Numbered from the stretch's first letter, positions 7,934 through 16,089 are shown. The stretch is DNA of 64,000 nucleotides from Rhodovulum sp. P5 (GCF_002079305.1 NZ_CP015039.1:951501-1015500), one strand, 5' to 3'. Program-made: numbers and translations. Notes: generated by a model not told the origin, from the letters alone.

Positions 7934-8311
7934 ATGGCGCAAATTGAGGCCCGGCACAAAACGCCAGTTCCGTTCCTCACCCAATATGCATCGGAGCGGT
8001 CGCTGTCCCCCGAAATCCAAGGGTATTACTCCCATGAAACGGCAATGTGGGTTGTGAAATCAGGCAGTGTTGAAACCCCTCTGATCGACCACGCGAAGGA
8101 AACCGTCGAACTGGTCACGAAGACCATGGTTGAGCGAGAAACTGACGACGAAGAAAGCGCTTTTTCCTCGGCGGAATTGGCGACCAAGACTCGCACCCAA
8201 TCTGAACAAGATGACGCGAGCGCCTTTGTTGGTCTTGAAATGGCGACGAAAACCGAAGCGCAACTGGAACACGATGATACCTCGCCCGAGGTTACAGGGC
8301 TATTTCTGTAG
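7934..8311 (+). CDS. Graspetide-type precursor peptide
   Basis: A 125-residue protein with a leader-like first half containing PVPFLTQYASERSL (residues 11-24) and a repetitive second half. Three repeats of E-[LM]-[VA]-TKT-x4-E-x-DD lie at residues 59-72, 81-94 and 102-115, spaced 22 and 21 residues. Thr/Lys followed by Glu/Asp-Asp clusters in tandem is the hallmark of omega-ester or omega-amide linked peptides (graspetides such as microviridins, plesiocin and thuringinin), where an ATP-grasp ligase joins Thr/Ser/Lys side chains to acidic ones. The next gene, overlapping by one base, is such a ligase. SD is AGAGGCAAG. No Cys or signal peptide. The exact ring pattern is unknown. Confidence 0.75.
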   Translation: MAQIEARHKTPVPFLTQYASERSLSPEIQGYYSHETAMWVVKSGSVETPLIDHAKETVELVTKTMVERETDDEESAFSSAELATKTRTQSEQDDASAFVGLEMATKTEAQLEHDDTSPEVTGLFL

Positions 8312-9276
8312 TGGAGCGCCACCATCCCTACTTGATAGTCACGAATAAAAGGGACCTGACCTCCGATTTCATCGTTCGAGAAATCCGCAACCGGGGTCTG
8401 CCGTTCCACCGCCTAAATACCGAAGACGTTGCACAGTTGTTGTTCACCCAACGCCTTGGCGACGCAACCACTCTATGCAACGGTGACACCCAGATAAAAT
8501 TGGACACCGTCCGCGCGGCCTATTTTCGAAGGCCCCTTCCCCCAGAAGTGAAACCGGATGGTTTGTCGCATTCTTCCGTCACCTATATCCGCGAAGAATG
8601 GAGCTACTTGCTTCGCTCGCTGTATCTGGAACTCGGTGAGAAGTGGTTCAATCATCCAAACAGCGTCATACTAGCAGAAGACAAACCCCGTCAACTCCGG
8701 CTTGCGCAAGAGGTTGGTTTCACGGTGCCCGAAACCGTTATTACGAACGAATTGGATTCAGTAGAGCGGCTTTTTTCTGACGGTGACGTCATCGCCAAAC
8801 CGATGAAGCAATCCTTGCTGGAAGACCCTAGCGGCCCCGGAAGCGTGATCTACACTACCACCATCCACTCTATCGAAGAAATCGACCCAACGAACCTCCG
8901 CGTGGCCCCGGTGATCTTCCAACGGAGAATAGACAAGCGGTTTGATTTGCGTGTGACCGTTGTGGAAACAAGGGTATTCGCCGTTGCGATCAACTCCCAA
9001 AAGTTTGCGAAGACGGAAACGGACTGGCGGCACAGCTCAGTCACGGAGCTTGAACACGAGGTCTTTGAACTCCCCGAGGAAGTAGCCAAGCAATGCGTGG
9101 AAGTTGTCCGTCGATTGAATCTTCGATATGGCGCGATTGATCTTGTGTTGGATGCATCGGGCGCGTTTTGGTTCTTGGAATGCAATCCAAATGGTCAATG
9201 GGCTTGGATCGAAAATCGAACGGGCTTGCCGATTGCAGCCGCAATTGTGACCGCAATGGAGAACATATCGAAGTGA
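8311..9276 (+). CDS. ATP-grasp graspetide macrocyclase (MvdC/MvdD-like)
   Basis: The 321-residue protein shows the layout of microviridin-type ATP-grasp ligases: an N-terminal domain (residues 1-100, reading like YLIVTNKRDLTSDFIVREI), a central ATP-grasp domain, and the C-terminal hallmark FLECNPNGQWAWIE at about residues 287-300, very close to the EvNPnGQW signature of this family. These enzymes activate Asp/Glu side chains of a precursor peptide by phosphorylation and couple them to Thr/Ser/Lys. It starts at GTG 8311, sharing one base with the precursor stop, so translation is probably coupled. It is 1 base from the precursor and overlaps the membrane-protein gene by four bases. Family call is strong; substrate call rests on context. 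Confidence 0.85.
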   Translation: MERHHPYLIVTNKRDLTSDFIVREIRNRGLPFHRLNTEDVAQLLFTQRLGDATTLCNGDTQIKLDTVRAAYFRRPLPPEVKPDGLSHSSVTYIREEWSYLLRSLYLELGEKWFNHPNSVILAEDKPRQLRLAQEVGFTVPETVITNELDSVERLFSDGDVIAKPMKQSLLEDPSGPGSVIYTTTIHSIEEIDPTNLRVAPVIFQRRIDKRFDLRVTVVETRVFAVAINSQKFAKTETDWRHSSVTELEHEVFELPEEVAKQCVEVVRRLNLRYGAIDLVLDASGAFWFLECNPNGQWAWIENRTGLPIAAAIVTAMENISK

Positions 9277-9899
9277 AGATTCTCGATTTCATATGGCCCC
9301 ACGTTGGCAAAGTGCCGCCTGACGAAACCCTGACAGGCGAGCTTGAAAGCATCGCGGCAGCGTCATGGGGAGAGAACACCGCTACGTTCCTAGATGAAGC
9401 ACGACGGTTGCGTGACGTTGAAACGGGGCGAAAGAATGCAGTCGAAACCAAAAGCCAAATCTACCTTGCGGCATTGCTGGCGCTTATACCTATTTTGGTT
9501 TCCTTGACTGAAAACGCCACCCTGAAAGGCATCATGGCCTTTGATACGTGGTATAGGATCGTCGGCTTCGTCCTTTTCATTTTGGGGCTCGCGTACGGGA
9601 TTGGTGCCTTTGTATCGTCTTTTCGTGCGTTGACGGTTCGCGCCTTCCACCGCGTTGATGTAGGTGAAATCGTCAATTCTGGGACCCGCGAGGACCCCCT
9701 TGCGGACCTGACAAAGGAAATCCTGAAATCGGTCCGGCAAGATCGGCAGAACGTTAACCACAAGGTCAGCTATGTGATCGTTACACACCAACTTCTTTTC
9801 AGAATGGCGCTATTGTTACTTTTGGCCTTGGGCTTGATCACGTTCGCATCCCCTGCCAGCGACTTGTTTGAGGCCGTGAAATCGGCTCTTTGCGGTTAG
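9273..9899 (+). CDS. Three-helix membrane protein of the graspetide cluster
   Basis: A 208-residue protein starting at GTG 9273 inside the macrocyclase stop (GTGA overlap). Residues 1-60 are cytoplasm-like with a charged helix (EARRLRDVETGRKNAVETK), followed by transmembrane segments at about 61-79, 94-116 and 174-192 and a soluble loop of roughly 55 residues between the last two. It has no ABC, protease or MFS motifs, so it is not an obvious exporter. Its coupling to the cluster suggests a role as receptor, immunity protein, effector or export helper for the modified peptide; the sequence does not decide. Confidence 0.65.
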   Translation: MKILDFIWPHVGKVPPDETLTGELESIAAASWGENTATFLDEARRLRDVETGRKNAVETKSQIYLAALLALIPILVSLTENATLKGIMAFDTWYRIVGFVLFILGLAYGIGAFVSSFRALTVRAFHRVDVGEIVNSGTREDPLADLTKEILKSVRQDRQNVNHKVSYVIVTHQLLFRMALLLLLALGLITFASPASDLFEAVKSALCG

Positions 9900-9916
9900 A
9901 AGCGCACTCGCTCCAC

Positions 9917-10381
9917 TCATCGCCAAGCCTTCGACAGGACACCATGGAACCGCATGAGGGAGTCGAAAGTGCGCGGCACCACGTATTTGTAGGCGGGCAC
10001 ATTATATCGGCGCTTAATGATGGCAGCGAAGCGGTTGGCGAGGTCCGGCAGATCATCAAGATTGTCGGGCGTCACGTCGATTTCAACGGTGTAGTTGAGG
10101 CCGGATTCCTGTTCTTCGATCTCATGTTCGGCATACCACTGCGAAACCGCATCGCTCTGAGGCACGCCGCCGATCAGGCTCAAGTGAACCACGTCCGCTT
10201 CCTCGACAAAAGCGAACATCTGGCAGAACCACAGGAATAACTGCCCGCGTGCATCGTAATCACCACGCCCACGGTCATCCACTATGAACGGGGCATCGTT
10301 TTCAAGCTTCTTGTATCGCCTATCGGCAAAACCGTCGAAGGCGTCGAAAAGCAGGCCCTTTAGCTCAAGTTTGGTGGCCAC
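9917..10381 (-). CDS. Hypothetical protein
   Basis: A 154-residue acidic protein beginning at GTG 10381 with GAGGG about six bases upstream. It has a mixed alpha/beta look (LFDAFDGFADRRY near the start, a YTVEIDVTPDNLDDLPDLANRFAAIIKRRY stretch) and no signal peptide. No family is recognised. It follows a second unknown gene by 15 bases on the same strand, and the pair is convergent with the graspetide cluster, so it is not part of that operon. Confidence 0.55.
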   Translation of the reverse strand: MATKLELKGLLFDAFDGFADRRYKKLENDAPFIVDDRGRGDYDARGQLFLWFCQMFAFVEEADVVHLSLIGGVPQSDAVSQWYAEHEIEEQESGLNYTVEIDVTPDNLDDLPDLANRFAAIIKRRYNVPAYKYVVPRTFDSLMRFHGVLSKAWR

Positions 10382-10396
10382 TTTTTGCCCTCACCA

Positions 10397-10795
10397 TCAT
10401 GGCCTCTTGTTAAATCGGTCTGCGGCGTCCTTAATCCGCTTGCGCTCTTTCCGCTCAACCGCTTTTGCATTCGCCTCGTCGTCGCGCGCTTTCGCGGCAA
10501 GTGTCCTCTGTCTTTCGTTCACTTCGCCAGTGATCTTTTCAAGTTCAGTCACCAGCCCATCGTCAAGTTCGTCAAGGTGGCAATGGACGACGAGGCCGTC
10601 ACCTTGAACCAATGCCCGGCGTTTCTGCATGTAAAAGTGCTGCGCCCACGTCTCGTTGAAGTCGCTCGCCCAAGCCGCCGTCGGCTGCGGGGACAAGGAG
10701 AGGAAGACATAGTGCAACGCCGACTGTTCGTCCTTGCGGGTCCGATCCGTATCCATTCCGGTGATTTTAATGGGCTCATACTGCGCGATGCTCAT
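10397..10795 (-). CDS. Hypothetical protein with charged C-terminal helix
   Basis: A 132-residue protein. Residues 28-75 look globular (HYVFLSLSPQPTAAWASDFNETWAQHFY), and residues 80-130 form a long Lys/Glu/Arg-rich helix likely to be coiled coil. It is the first gene of a two-gene left-pointing operon. I do not recognise it; there is no catalytic signature. Confidence 0.55.
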   Translation of the reverse strand: MSIAQYEPIKITGMDTDRTRKDEQSALHYVFLSLSPQPTAAWASDFNETWAQHFYMQKRRALVQGDGLVVHCHLDELDDGLVTELEKITGEVNERQRTLAAKARDDEANAKAVERKERKRIKDAADRFNKRP

Positions 10796-10940
10796 GGTTT
10801 TTGCCCTCGTGTGTCATTGATTGCGGGAATCATATACACCCGAAAGGTGTGCCGCCAGCGTGAATTCCATGCCTAGCACCTCCGCTTGATGGAAGCGCCT
10901 CGTAACTGTAAGGGTCGAAACAACACACGCGGAGGTAGTC

Positions 10941-11177
10941 ATGGCGACGACGGTTTATTTCGAAGAGGAAATCAAAGATCAGGGCGGCAAGGAAACTCTG
11001 TTCGTTGAGTTCGGGCGATCCTCTTGCTATTCGGGGAGCCCGATTCCCGGCGGAACTGGCGTCGATAGCATCTATCTCACGGTTGAAGACAAGACTGTCA
11101 TCATGGATCGGGAAACGGCAAGGAAATTTGTGGAGGCTGCGGTTTCCGTTGGCCACTACCACGGGTTGCTCGATTAG
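10941..11177 (+). CDS. Small hypothetical protein
   Basis: A 78-residue protein with a strong SD (GGAGG, seven bases before ATG 10941). The sequence suggests a small beta-rich fold with an acidic C-terminal helix (DRETARKFVEAAVSVGHYHGLLD). It is divergent from the pair at 9917-10795, with about 145 bases between them that should contain both promoters. Unknown family; a short partner follows 11 bases downstream. Confidence 0.6.
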   Translation: MATTVYFEEEIKDQGGKETLFVEFGRSSCYSGSPIPGGTGVDSIYLTVEDKTVIMDRETARKFVEAAVSVGHYHGLLD

Positions 11178-11188
11178 GCGCAACCCCC

Positions 11189-11443
11189 ATGGGCATCATA
11201 GACAGCACCTACTTTCGCATTCGCTGCCCGCAGTGCGGCACCGTCAACATCGCGGAGACGCATCAACGTGGTTCGAACTGGAGTCCCGGTAGCTGGGGCT
11301 CGATAAGCGGCGGGGGCGACTTCTCACTGAGCGTCAAGGATGATGACGTATCGGGGCCGGATATCGTGTCTGCGACCTGTAAGCAGTGCGGTGAAGCGGC
11401 TGAGGTTGAATTACACGGGTTTGCCAAGCCGAAGGACTGGTAG
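11189..11443 (+). CDS. Small zinc-ribbon protein
   Basis: An 84-residue protein with two Cys pairs, CPQC (residues 13-16) and CKQC (residues 64-67), a probable structural zinc ribbon. The region between them is Gly/Ser-rich. Such proteins bind nucleic acid or act as adaptors, but no specific function can be read. It is probably co-transcribed with the preceding gene and is followed by a GCGCCC-TAAC-GGGCGC hairpin. Confidence 0.6.
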   Translation: MGIIDSTYFRIRCPQCGTVNIAETHQRGSNWSPGSWGSISGGGDFSLSVKDDDVSGPDIVSATCKQCGEAAEVELHGFAKPKDW

Positions 11444-11452
11444 CCCGGCGGT

Positions 11453-11468
11453 GCGCCCTAACGGGCGC
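11453..11468 (+). terminator. Hairpin behind the zinc-ribbon gene
   Basis: GCGCCC and GGGCGC pair around a TAAC loop ten bases after the stop codon. The T-run (CCTTTTTG) only comes about 12 bases later, so termination here is likely but weaker than for the other hairpins reported. Confidence 0.4.
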
Positions 11469-11534
11469 TAATGGCCATGTGCCTTTTTGTTCCGCCTCAC
11501 GAATCGTCACATCCAAACGCGGCAGATTCAGGCC

Positions 11535-11560
11535 GGAGTCACCCCATTTGGAGTCACCCC
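11535..11560. repeat. Tandem GGAGTCACCCC repeats near the element end
   Basis: GGAGTCACCCC occurs at 11535-11545 and 11550-11560 and a degenerate AAGTCACCCG follows. They lie about 125 bases inside the element from the tRNA-Asn 3' end, where integrases and excisionases usually have arm-type sites. Confidence 0.35.
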
Positions 11561-11683
11561 TAAGTCACCCGTTTATGTGCCAAAAGGTCGAAAAACGCCG
11601 AATGAATCAGCACATTGGCTGTCAAGCGGAATATTTTCGCGTAGCTAAACTTCCGCCAAGTCCTTGACTGGAAATGGAAAAAT

Positions 11684-11758
11684 TGGCTCCGGCGGTAGGG
11701 ATCGAACCTACGACCAATTGATTAACAGTCAACTGCTCTACCACTGAGCTACGCCGGA
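11684..11758 (-). tRNA. tRNA-Asn (GTT)
   Basis: Reading the minus strand, the acceptor TCCGGCG pairs with CGCCGGA, the D arm is AGCTCAGTGGTAGAGC, the anticodon loop CTGTTAA gives GUU, and the T arm contains GGTTCGATCC. CCA is encoded. The 3' end faces the accessory DNA on the left. Confidence 0.95.
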
Positions 11759-11830
11759 ACGTGAGGGGGCGTATAGCAAGTCGGTTTGCCGACGTCCAGA
11801 GGGTTTTGGCGATAAAATTCGGGATGCTTG

Positions 11831-12733
11831 TCAGGTCCGTGCCCACGCCGTATCGGCGCCAAGCGGGCCCACCGCCTCAACCGCTTCTTTGTCTTTCAAA
11901 TCAATTAGGTGCGCCAGGACGTTGCGGGTTGCTGCGGGCAAAAGCGCGCGCGGCGTGTCGATGTAGATCCGCTCCGTCAAGGCCTCTGCCGTGGCGGGCG
12001 CATCGGCCAGTGCCGCCACGATCTGCGCCTCGCGGTTCTTGCGATGGGCAAGCAGATCGGCGACCCGCTCGGGTCCGTTCGCTACCGGTGCCCCATGGGC
12101 GGGAAAATAGGCGTTCTCGGACCGCGCGGCGAGCTTTTGAAGGGACCTCATGAACGCCCCCAGATCGCCGTCGGGCGGCGACACCATCGAACTGGCCCAG
12201 CCCATCACATGGTCGCCCGTGAACATTGCGTCCTCCCACGCGAAACACATGTGGTTGCCCATATGGCCGGGGGTGTGCAGCGCCGTCACCTGCCAGCCGG
12301 CGCCGTCGATCACATCGCCATCGCCAAGCAGGATGTCGGGTACAAAACCGGCATCGATACCCTCACCCCCGCCGAGGCCGGGAATGTCCGCAAGATCGGC
12401 GCGTCGCCCGGCCGCACTGTCACCGAAGGCCAGAACCGGCGCCCCGGTCAGGTCGGACAATGGCCGCGCCAGCGGCGAGTGATCGAGATGGGAATGGGTC
12501 ACAAGGATATGGCTGACCCGTTCGCCGGGCCCAAGTGCTGCCAGCAGGGCCTGACGATGGGCCGGCATATCGGGGCCCGGATCGATGATCGCGACCGTCC
12601 CCTGCCCCAGAACGTAGGTGTTCGTGCCACGAAAGGTCATCGGCGACGGATTTGGCGCAAGCACACGCCGCAGACCGGGGCGGAGGGTTTCCACGATGCC
12701 CGGCGTCGGGTCGAAGGGGGGCGGTGCTGGCAT
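11831..12733 (-). CDS. Metallo-beta-lactamase-fold hydrolase (LACTB2-like)
   Basis: The 300-residue protein has the MBL zinc motif THSHLDH (His80, His82, Asp84, His85), the later HTPGHMGNH, the TGDHVMGW strand, and a C-terminal PAHG with a winged-helix-like tail (residues 225-300), the layout of LACTB2-type hydrolases and their bacterial relatives. These use two zinc ions to hydrolyse esters, thioesters or RNA; the substrate here is unknown. It is the first backbone gene beyond the element and is divergent from the histidine kinase, whose start lies 41 bases away. Confidence 0.85.
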   Translation of the reverse strand: MPAPPPFDPTPGIVETLRPGLRRVLAPNPSPMTFRGTNTYVLGQGTVAIIDPGPDMPAHRQALLAALGPGERVSHILVTHSHLDHSPLARPLSDLTGAPVLAFGDSAAGRRADLADIPGLGGGEGIDAGFVPDILLGDGDVIDGAGWQVTALHTPGHMGNHMCFAWEDAMFTGDHVMGWASSMVSPPDGDLGAFMRSLQKLAARSENAYFPAHGAPVANGPERVADLLAHRKNREAQIVAALADAPATAEALTERIYIDTPRALLPAATRNVLAHLIDLKDKEAVEAVGPLGADTAWART

Positions 12734-12774
12734 CCGTGCTTCCTTCGTGCGCGCTCTCTCGCTATGGCTTTAGC

Positions 12775-14094
12775 ATGAGCGAAAGCTGGATCAAGCGGAT
12801 GCTGCCGCGCAGCCTGTATGGACGGGCCGCGCTTATTCTGGTGTTGCCGGTCCTGACATTGCAATTGGTGGTGTCCATCGTCTTCATCCAGCGCCATTTC
12901 GAAGACGTCACCCGTCAGATGACCGGGGCCATCGTCCTTGAACTCGTCTATCTGGATCGGCTTGTCTCGGCCGCGCCCGACAAGCCCGCCGCCTTGCAGC
13001 AAGTACAGGCCGTTGCCGAACCGCTGAACTTGCGGGTGAGGTTCGACGGCACGCCACCGGTCGGCGAAAGCCGGCGCTACTATGATCTCTCCGGCAAGAC
13101 CGTGACATCGACCCTGCGCAAGGGCCTGCCCGGATTTTCAGGCATCGACCTTGCCAGCAATACCAACATGGTGCGCATCGCCCTTGAAAGCCGCTATGGC
13201 CCGATGGACATCAGTTTTGACCGCAAGCGCGTGTCCGCCTCGAACCCGCATCAACTTCTGGTTCTCATGGTGTTCACGGGTCTCTTGATGACCGTCATCG
13301 CCAGCCTCTTTCTGCGCAACCAGTTGCGGCCGATCAAGCGGCTGGCCCGGGCCGCGGATGCCTTCGGCAAGGGGCGGAGCGTGCGCTACAAACCCTCCGG
13401 CGCGACAGAGGTTCGGGCCGCCGGGCAAGCCTTCCTGGACATGCGCGAGCGGATCGAGCGCCAGATCGAGCAGCGGACCATGATGCTGTCGGGCATCAGT
13501 CACGATCTGCGCACGCCCCTCACCCGCCTGCGTCTGGGGCTGTCGATGATCGACCCGGCCGAGGACACGGCGGCCATGCTGCGTGATCTCGACGATATGG
13601 AGCGGATGATCGAGACCTTTCTCGATTTTGCCCGTGTCGAGGCCCTGGACGATCTGCAATCCGTCGACCCGGCAGACCTACTGGACCGTGTGGCAGGGGC
13701 GGTACGCGATGGCGGGCAGCGGGTCCATGTCACAGACTGCTGTCGCGGGACTTCCGCAATGCTGTGCCCACTCGCAGTGGAACGGGCGCTGCACAACCTC
13801 ATCAACAACGCGCTGCGCCACGGCACGACGGTGGAGGTCGGTCTGGACATCACCGACCGCCATGTCACCTTCCGGGTGGAGGATGACGGGCCGGGGATTC
13901 CCGAGGACCGTCGAGAGGAGGCGTTGAAGCCGTTTCAGCGGCTCGATACGGCCCGCAACCAAAACTCCGGGATCGGGGTCGGCCTTGGCCTTGCCATCGC
14001 GGCAGACATCGCCCGCAGCCATGGCGGCGCATTGCGGCTGGGGCAAAGTGCACGGCATGGCGGTCTTCTGGCGGAGCTGGTGCTGGCAAGATGA
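12775..14094 (+). CDS. Membrane sensor histidine kinase, EnvZ-like
   Basis: A 439-residue kinase with two transmembrane helices (about 18-38 and 160-180) flanking a periplasmic region, a HAMP linker (RPIKRLARAADAFGKG), the phospho-acceptor H box SGISHDLRTPL (His243), N box NLINNALRHG, and G boxes EDDGPGIP and GIGVGLGLAI. It phosphorylates a response regulator in answer to an envelope signal, in the manner of EnvZ/OmpR. No response regulator gene lies beside it in this window. ATG 12775 was chosen because the N-terminus then starts just before the first membrane helix; a longer frame overlaps the divergent hydrolase. Confidence 0.9.
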   Translation: MSESWIKRMLPRSLYGRAALILVLPVLTLQLVVSIVFIQRHFEDVTRQMTGAIVLELVYLDRLVSAAPDKPAALQQVQAVAEPLNLRVRFDGTPPVGESRRYYDLSGKTVTSTLRKGLPGFSGIDLASNTNMVRIALESRYGPMDISFDRKRVSASNPHQLLVLMVFTGLLMTVIASLFLRNQLRPIKRLARAADAFGKGRSVRYKPSGATEVRAAGQAFLDMRERIERQIEQRTMMLSGISHDLRTPLTRLRLGLSMIDPAEDTAAMLRDLDDMERMIETFLDFARVEALDDLQSVDPADLLDRVAGAVRDGGQRVHVTDCCRGTSAMLCPLAVERALHNLINNALRHGTTVEVGLDITDRHVTFRVEDDGPGIPEDRREEALKPFQRLDTARNQNSGIGVGLGLAIAADIARSHGGALRLGQSARHGGLLAELVLAR

Positions 14095-14259
14095 CCGTCT
14101 GACCGGCAGCAGGCCAGCGGCCCGTCATGGATCATCAGTCGCGTGGGGAATGATGCCGCTTCCGCGGCACTGCACGCCACCTGAAGCGGTCTTGTACATA
14201 TTCAATCGCGAACCGGGCTTGCAGCCGACGGCCCTGCCGGTTTAAACCGCTGCGCAGTC

Positions 14260-14335
14260 GGGCGATTAGCTCAGTTGGTAGAGCGCCTCGTTTACACCGA
14301 GGATGTCGGGAGTTCGAGTCTCTCATCGCCCACCA
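14260..14335 (+). tRNA. tRNA-Val (TAC), host of the 6.4-kb island
   Basis: Acceptor GGGCGAT pairs with ATCGCCC, D arm AGCTCAGTTGGTAGAGC, anticodon loop TTTACAC (UAC), T arm GGGAGTTCGAGTCTCTC, CCA encoded. The 3' 28 bases are duplicated at 20765-20793. Confidence 0.95.
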
Positions 14336-14336
14336 T
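14308..14336. repeat. attL: tRNA-Val 3' end, 29-bp core
   Basis: The sequence from the T arm of tRNA-Val through CCAT is identical to 20765-20793. The integrase gene begins 80 bases further, the standard layout of an integrated element that keeps the tRNA intact. Confidence 0.9.
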
Positions 14337-14416
14337 TGCAACCCATTGAAATCTGGCAAGCTACTGCCCTATAACACTTTTGACCGCTCCCACTGGTACA
14401 TAGGGGTGGTGCAGAC

Positions 14417-16024
14417 ATGGGATGGAATATGCCGAGTCCGGTCTTGATCGGGTCAACCTACTACTTGCGGGTTCATGTCCCGCGGGCTGTTGCTGACAAG
14501 GCGAAGGGGACGCGTGTCACTCTTCCCGTAGGAGAAATTCACAAGACGGTTCAGGTAGGCGGTGCGGTCAAGGTGTCGCTCAGCACCAAAGACCCGGCGG
14601 AAGCCAAGCGCCGGTTCGTTCAAGCCTTCGCTGCCGTTGAGCGTCACTGGCAGGCCCTCCGCCAAGATCATCTGACAGCGCTTAGCTTCAAGCAATGTGT
14701 GGCCCTCGCGGGGGAAATCCGCGCCGACTTCATCAAGATATTCGACGAGGAACCCGGGAGCCCCGAGACATGGCAGCGCGTCCGTCTCCTGAACAAGGAA
14801 GCCCAAGAAGCCACCCAGTCGCCGTTTGCGCGGCTGATGATCCGGCCTGATAGGGACACCGGCAATCGACCGGCCCTTGAGCTTCGGTTTGGTGGCTTTG
14901 TGGATACTGTTTTAGGCCGACATGGTCTCGTTATAGACGACGAGTCCCGGGGAAAACTCCTTCAACGGATAGCCGCTGAGATGGACGATGCCGCCCGCAT
15001 CAACTTTCAGAAGGCCCGGGGGGACTATGGGGAAACAGGACTGACCAAGCCGTTTCCCAAGTTCCAGCCGCCCGAGGCTGCGGAAGGCCCCCAGCGGGAT
15101 GCGCCTGCCAAACTCACGTTTGAAAGCGTAATCAGCGAAGAAGTCCACCGCAGGACCATGGGCAGGGATGCGAAGCCGCTGCCACCCAACACCGAAAAGA
15201 AGTTCCGCCGGGTCGCTAGGGAGTTCGCGAAGCATCGGAAAAGTGATCTTGTCGAGACGGTCACGGCAAGGGAGGCGAACGACTGGATGCGAAAAATGCA
15301 GGAAGTTGGGGAACTGTCCAACCGGACCATTGCTCAGCGCATCCAAAACCTAAAGACGCTGATCGAATGGGCACGGGGACAGGCGCTGGGCGACGTATTC
15401 CCCTCAGGGAACCCCCTAGATGTCCTCAAGGCACCCAAGGGTGCCCCTGTGCCCCTTGGGGAGCGCACGCTCCGCATTGAGGAAGCGCGGGCAATCCTGA
15501 GGGCCGCACGGGGGGAGGCCAAGCCGGAACTGCGCTGGCTGCCGTGGCTGATGGCCTATTCGGGGGCGCGAGTGAACGAGGTTGCCCAGCTTAGGGCCGA
15601 TGATTTCTTTCAGGTCGGAAATGATTGGTTCTACCGCCTGACGACAAAGGGCGGTCGGAAGTTGAAGAACCAACACAGCGCCCGGCGTGTCCCCGTCCAT
15701 CCCGACCTGATCGCAGAAGGTCTTCTGGCCTTCACCGGTGCAGCGAAAGCGGGGGAACGGCTGTTCCCCGAGCGCTCACAGGCGAACCTTCGGGACTGGG
15801 TGCGAAAGTCAGTGGGCCTGAAACGCGAAGCGCTGGCCCCGAACCATGGATGGAGGCACCTGTTCGAGGACATGGCCCTAACCGCTCAGATGCAGGAAGC
15901 GGCGAAACGCTACATCACGGGGAGGGCATCGCGCGGTTCCGACGATGACTACGGCAAGAGCGACGCCATGCTGCCTGCGTTGGCGGTCGAGATGCGAAAG
16001 CTGCCGCCCTTCCTTGAGGGGTAG
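14417..16024 (+). CDS. Tyrosine-type site-specific integrase
   Basis: The 535-residue protein has an N-terminal module (YYLRVHVPRAVADKA, like the DUF6538-type start of many alphaproteobacterial integrases), a SAM-like core-binding region around 240-345 and the catalytic domain: Arg385 in YSGARVNE, the K/H strand with HSARRVPVHP, His477-x-x-Arg480 in NHGWRHLF, and nucleophile Tyr512 in DDDYGKS. It cuts and joins att sites, here the tRNA-Val 3' end, to integrate or excise the island. ATG 14417 is used; ATG 14429 is an alternative that removes four residues. All catalytic residues are present, so it is probably active. Confidence 0.95.
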   Translation: MGWNMPSPVLIGSTYYLRVHVPRAVADKAKGTRVTLPVGEIHKTVQVGGAVKVSLSTKDPAEAKRRFVQAFAAVERHWQALRQDHLTALSFKQCVALAGEIRADFIKIFDEEPGSPETWQRVRLLNKEAQEATQSPFARLMIRPDRDTGNRPALELRFGGFVDTVLGRHGLVIDDESRGKLLQRIAAEMDDAARINFQKARGDYGETGLTKPFPKFQPPEAAEGPQRDAPAKLTFESVISEEVHRRTMGRDAKPLPPNTEKKFRRVAREFAKHRKSDLVETVTAREANDWMRKMQEVGELSNRTIAQRIQNLKTLIEWARGQALGDVFPSGNPLDVLKAPKGAPVPLGERTLRIEEARAILRAARGEAKPELRWLPWLMAYSGARVNEVAQLRADDFFQVGNDWFYRLTTKGGRKLKNQHSARRVPVHPDLIAEGLLAFTGAAKAGERLFPERSQANLRDWVRKSVGLKREALAPNHGWRHLFEDMALTAQMQEAAKRYITGRASRGSDDDYGKSDAMLPALAVEMRKLPPFLEG

Positions 16025-16049
16025 CCTCGGGGGATGCACTCGGGGGTGA

Positions 16050-16089
16050 GGAACGCCCAAACCGGCGCAGGCGTTCCCCTCTCTTTTTT
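16050..16089 (+). terminator. Intrinsic terminator of the integrase gene
   Basis: GGAACGCC (16050-16057) pairs perfectly with GGCGTTCC (16070-16077), followed by CCTCTC and a run of six T. The remaining bases to 16483 hold no gene I can support. Confidence 0.8.

Larger units (their letters stand above)
1..11683. mobile_element. Right part of a plasmid-like integrative element ending at tRNA-Asn
   Basis: This stretch reads as accessory DNA. It has a replication helicase-like gene followed by iteron-like repeats, a serine recombinase, a RiPP-type cluster and many small genes without recognisable function, and its GC looks lower than the flanking backbone. The right edge is placed at the 3' end of tRNA-Asn, which faces the element; tRNA 3' ends are common integration targets. 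The left end and any tyrosine integrase would lie before base 1, so the matching att copy cannot be seen. The boundary is inferred, not proven. Confidence 0.6.

Noticed and set aside
11451..11468. GTGCGCCCT resembling part of an IncQ-type nick site
   Set aside because: It is fully explained by the terminator-like GCGCCC/GGGCGC hairpin, and no mobilisation gene is adjacent.
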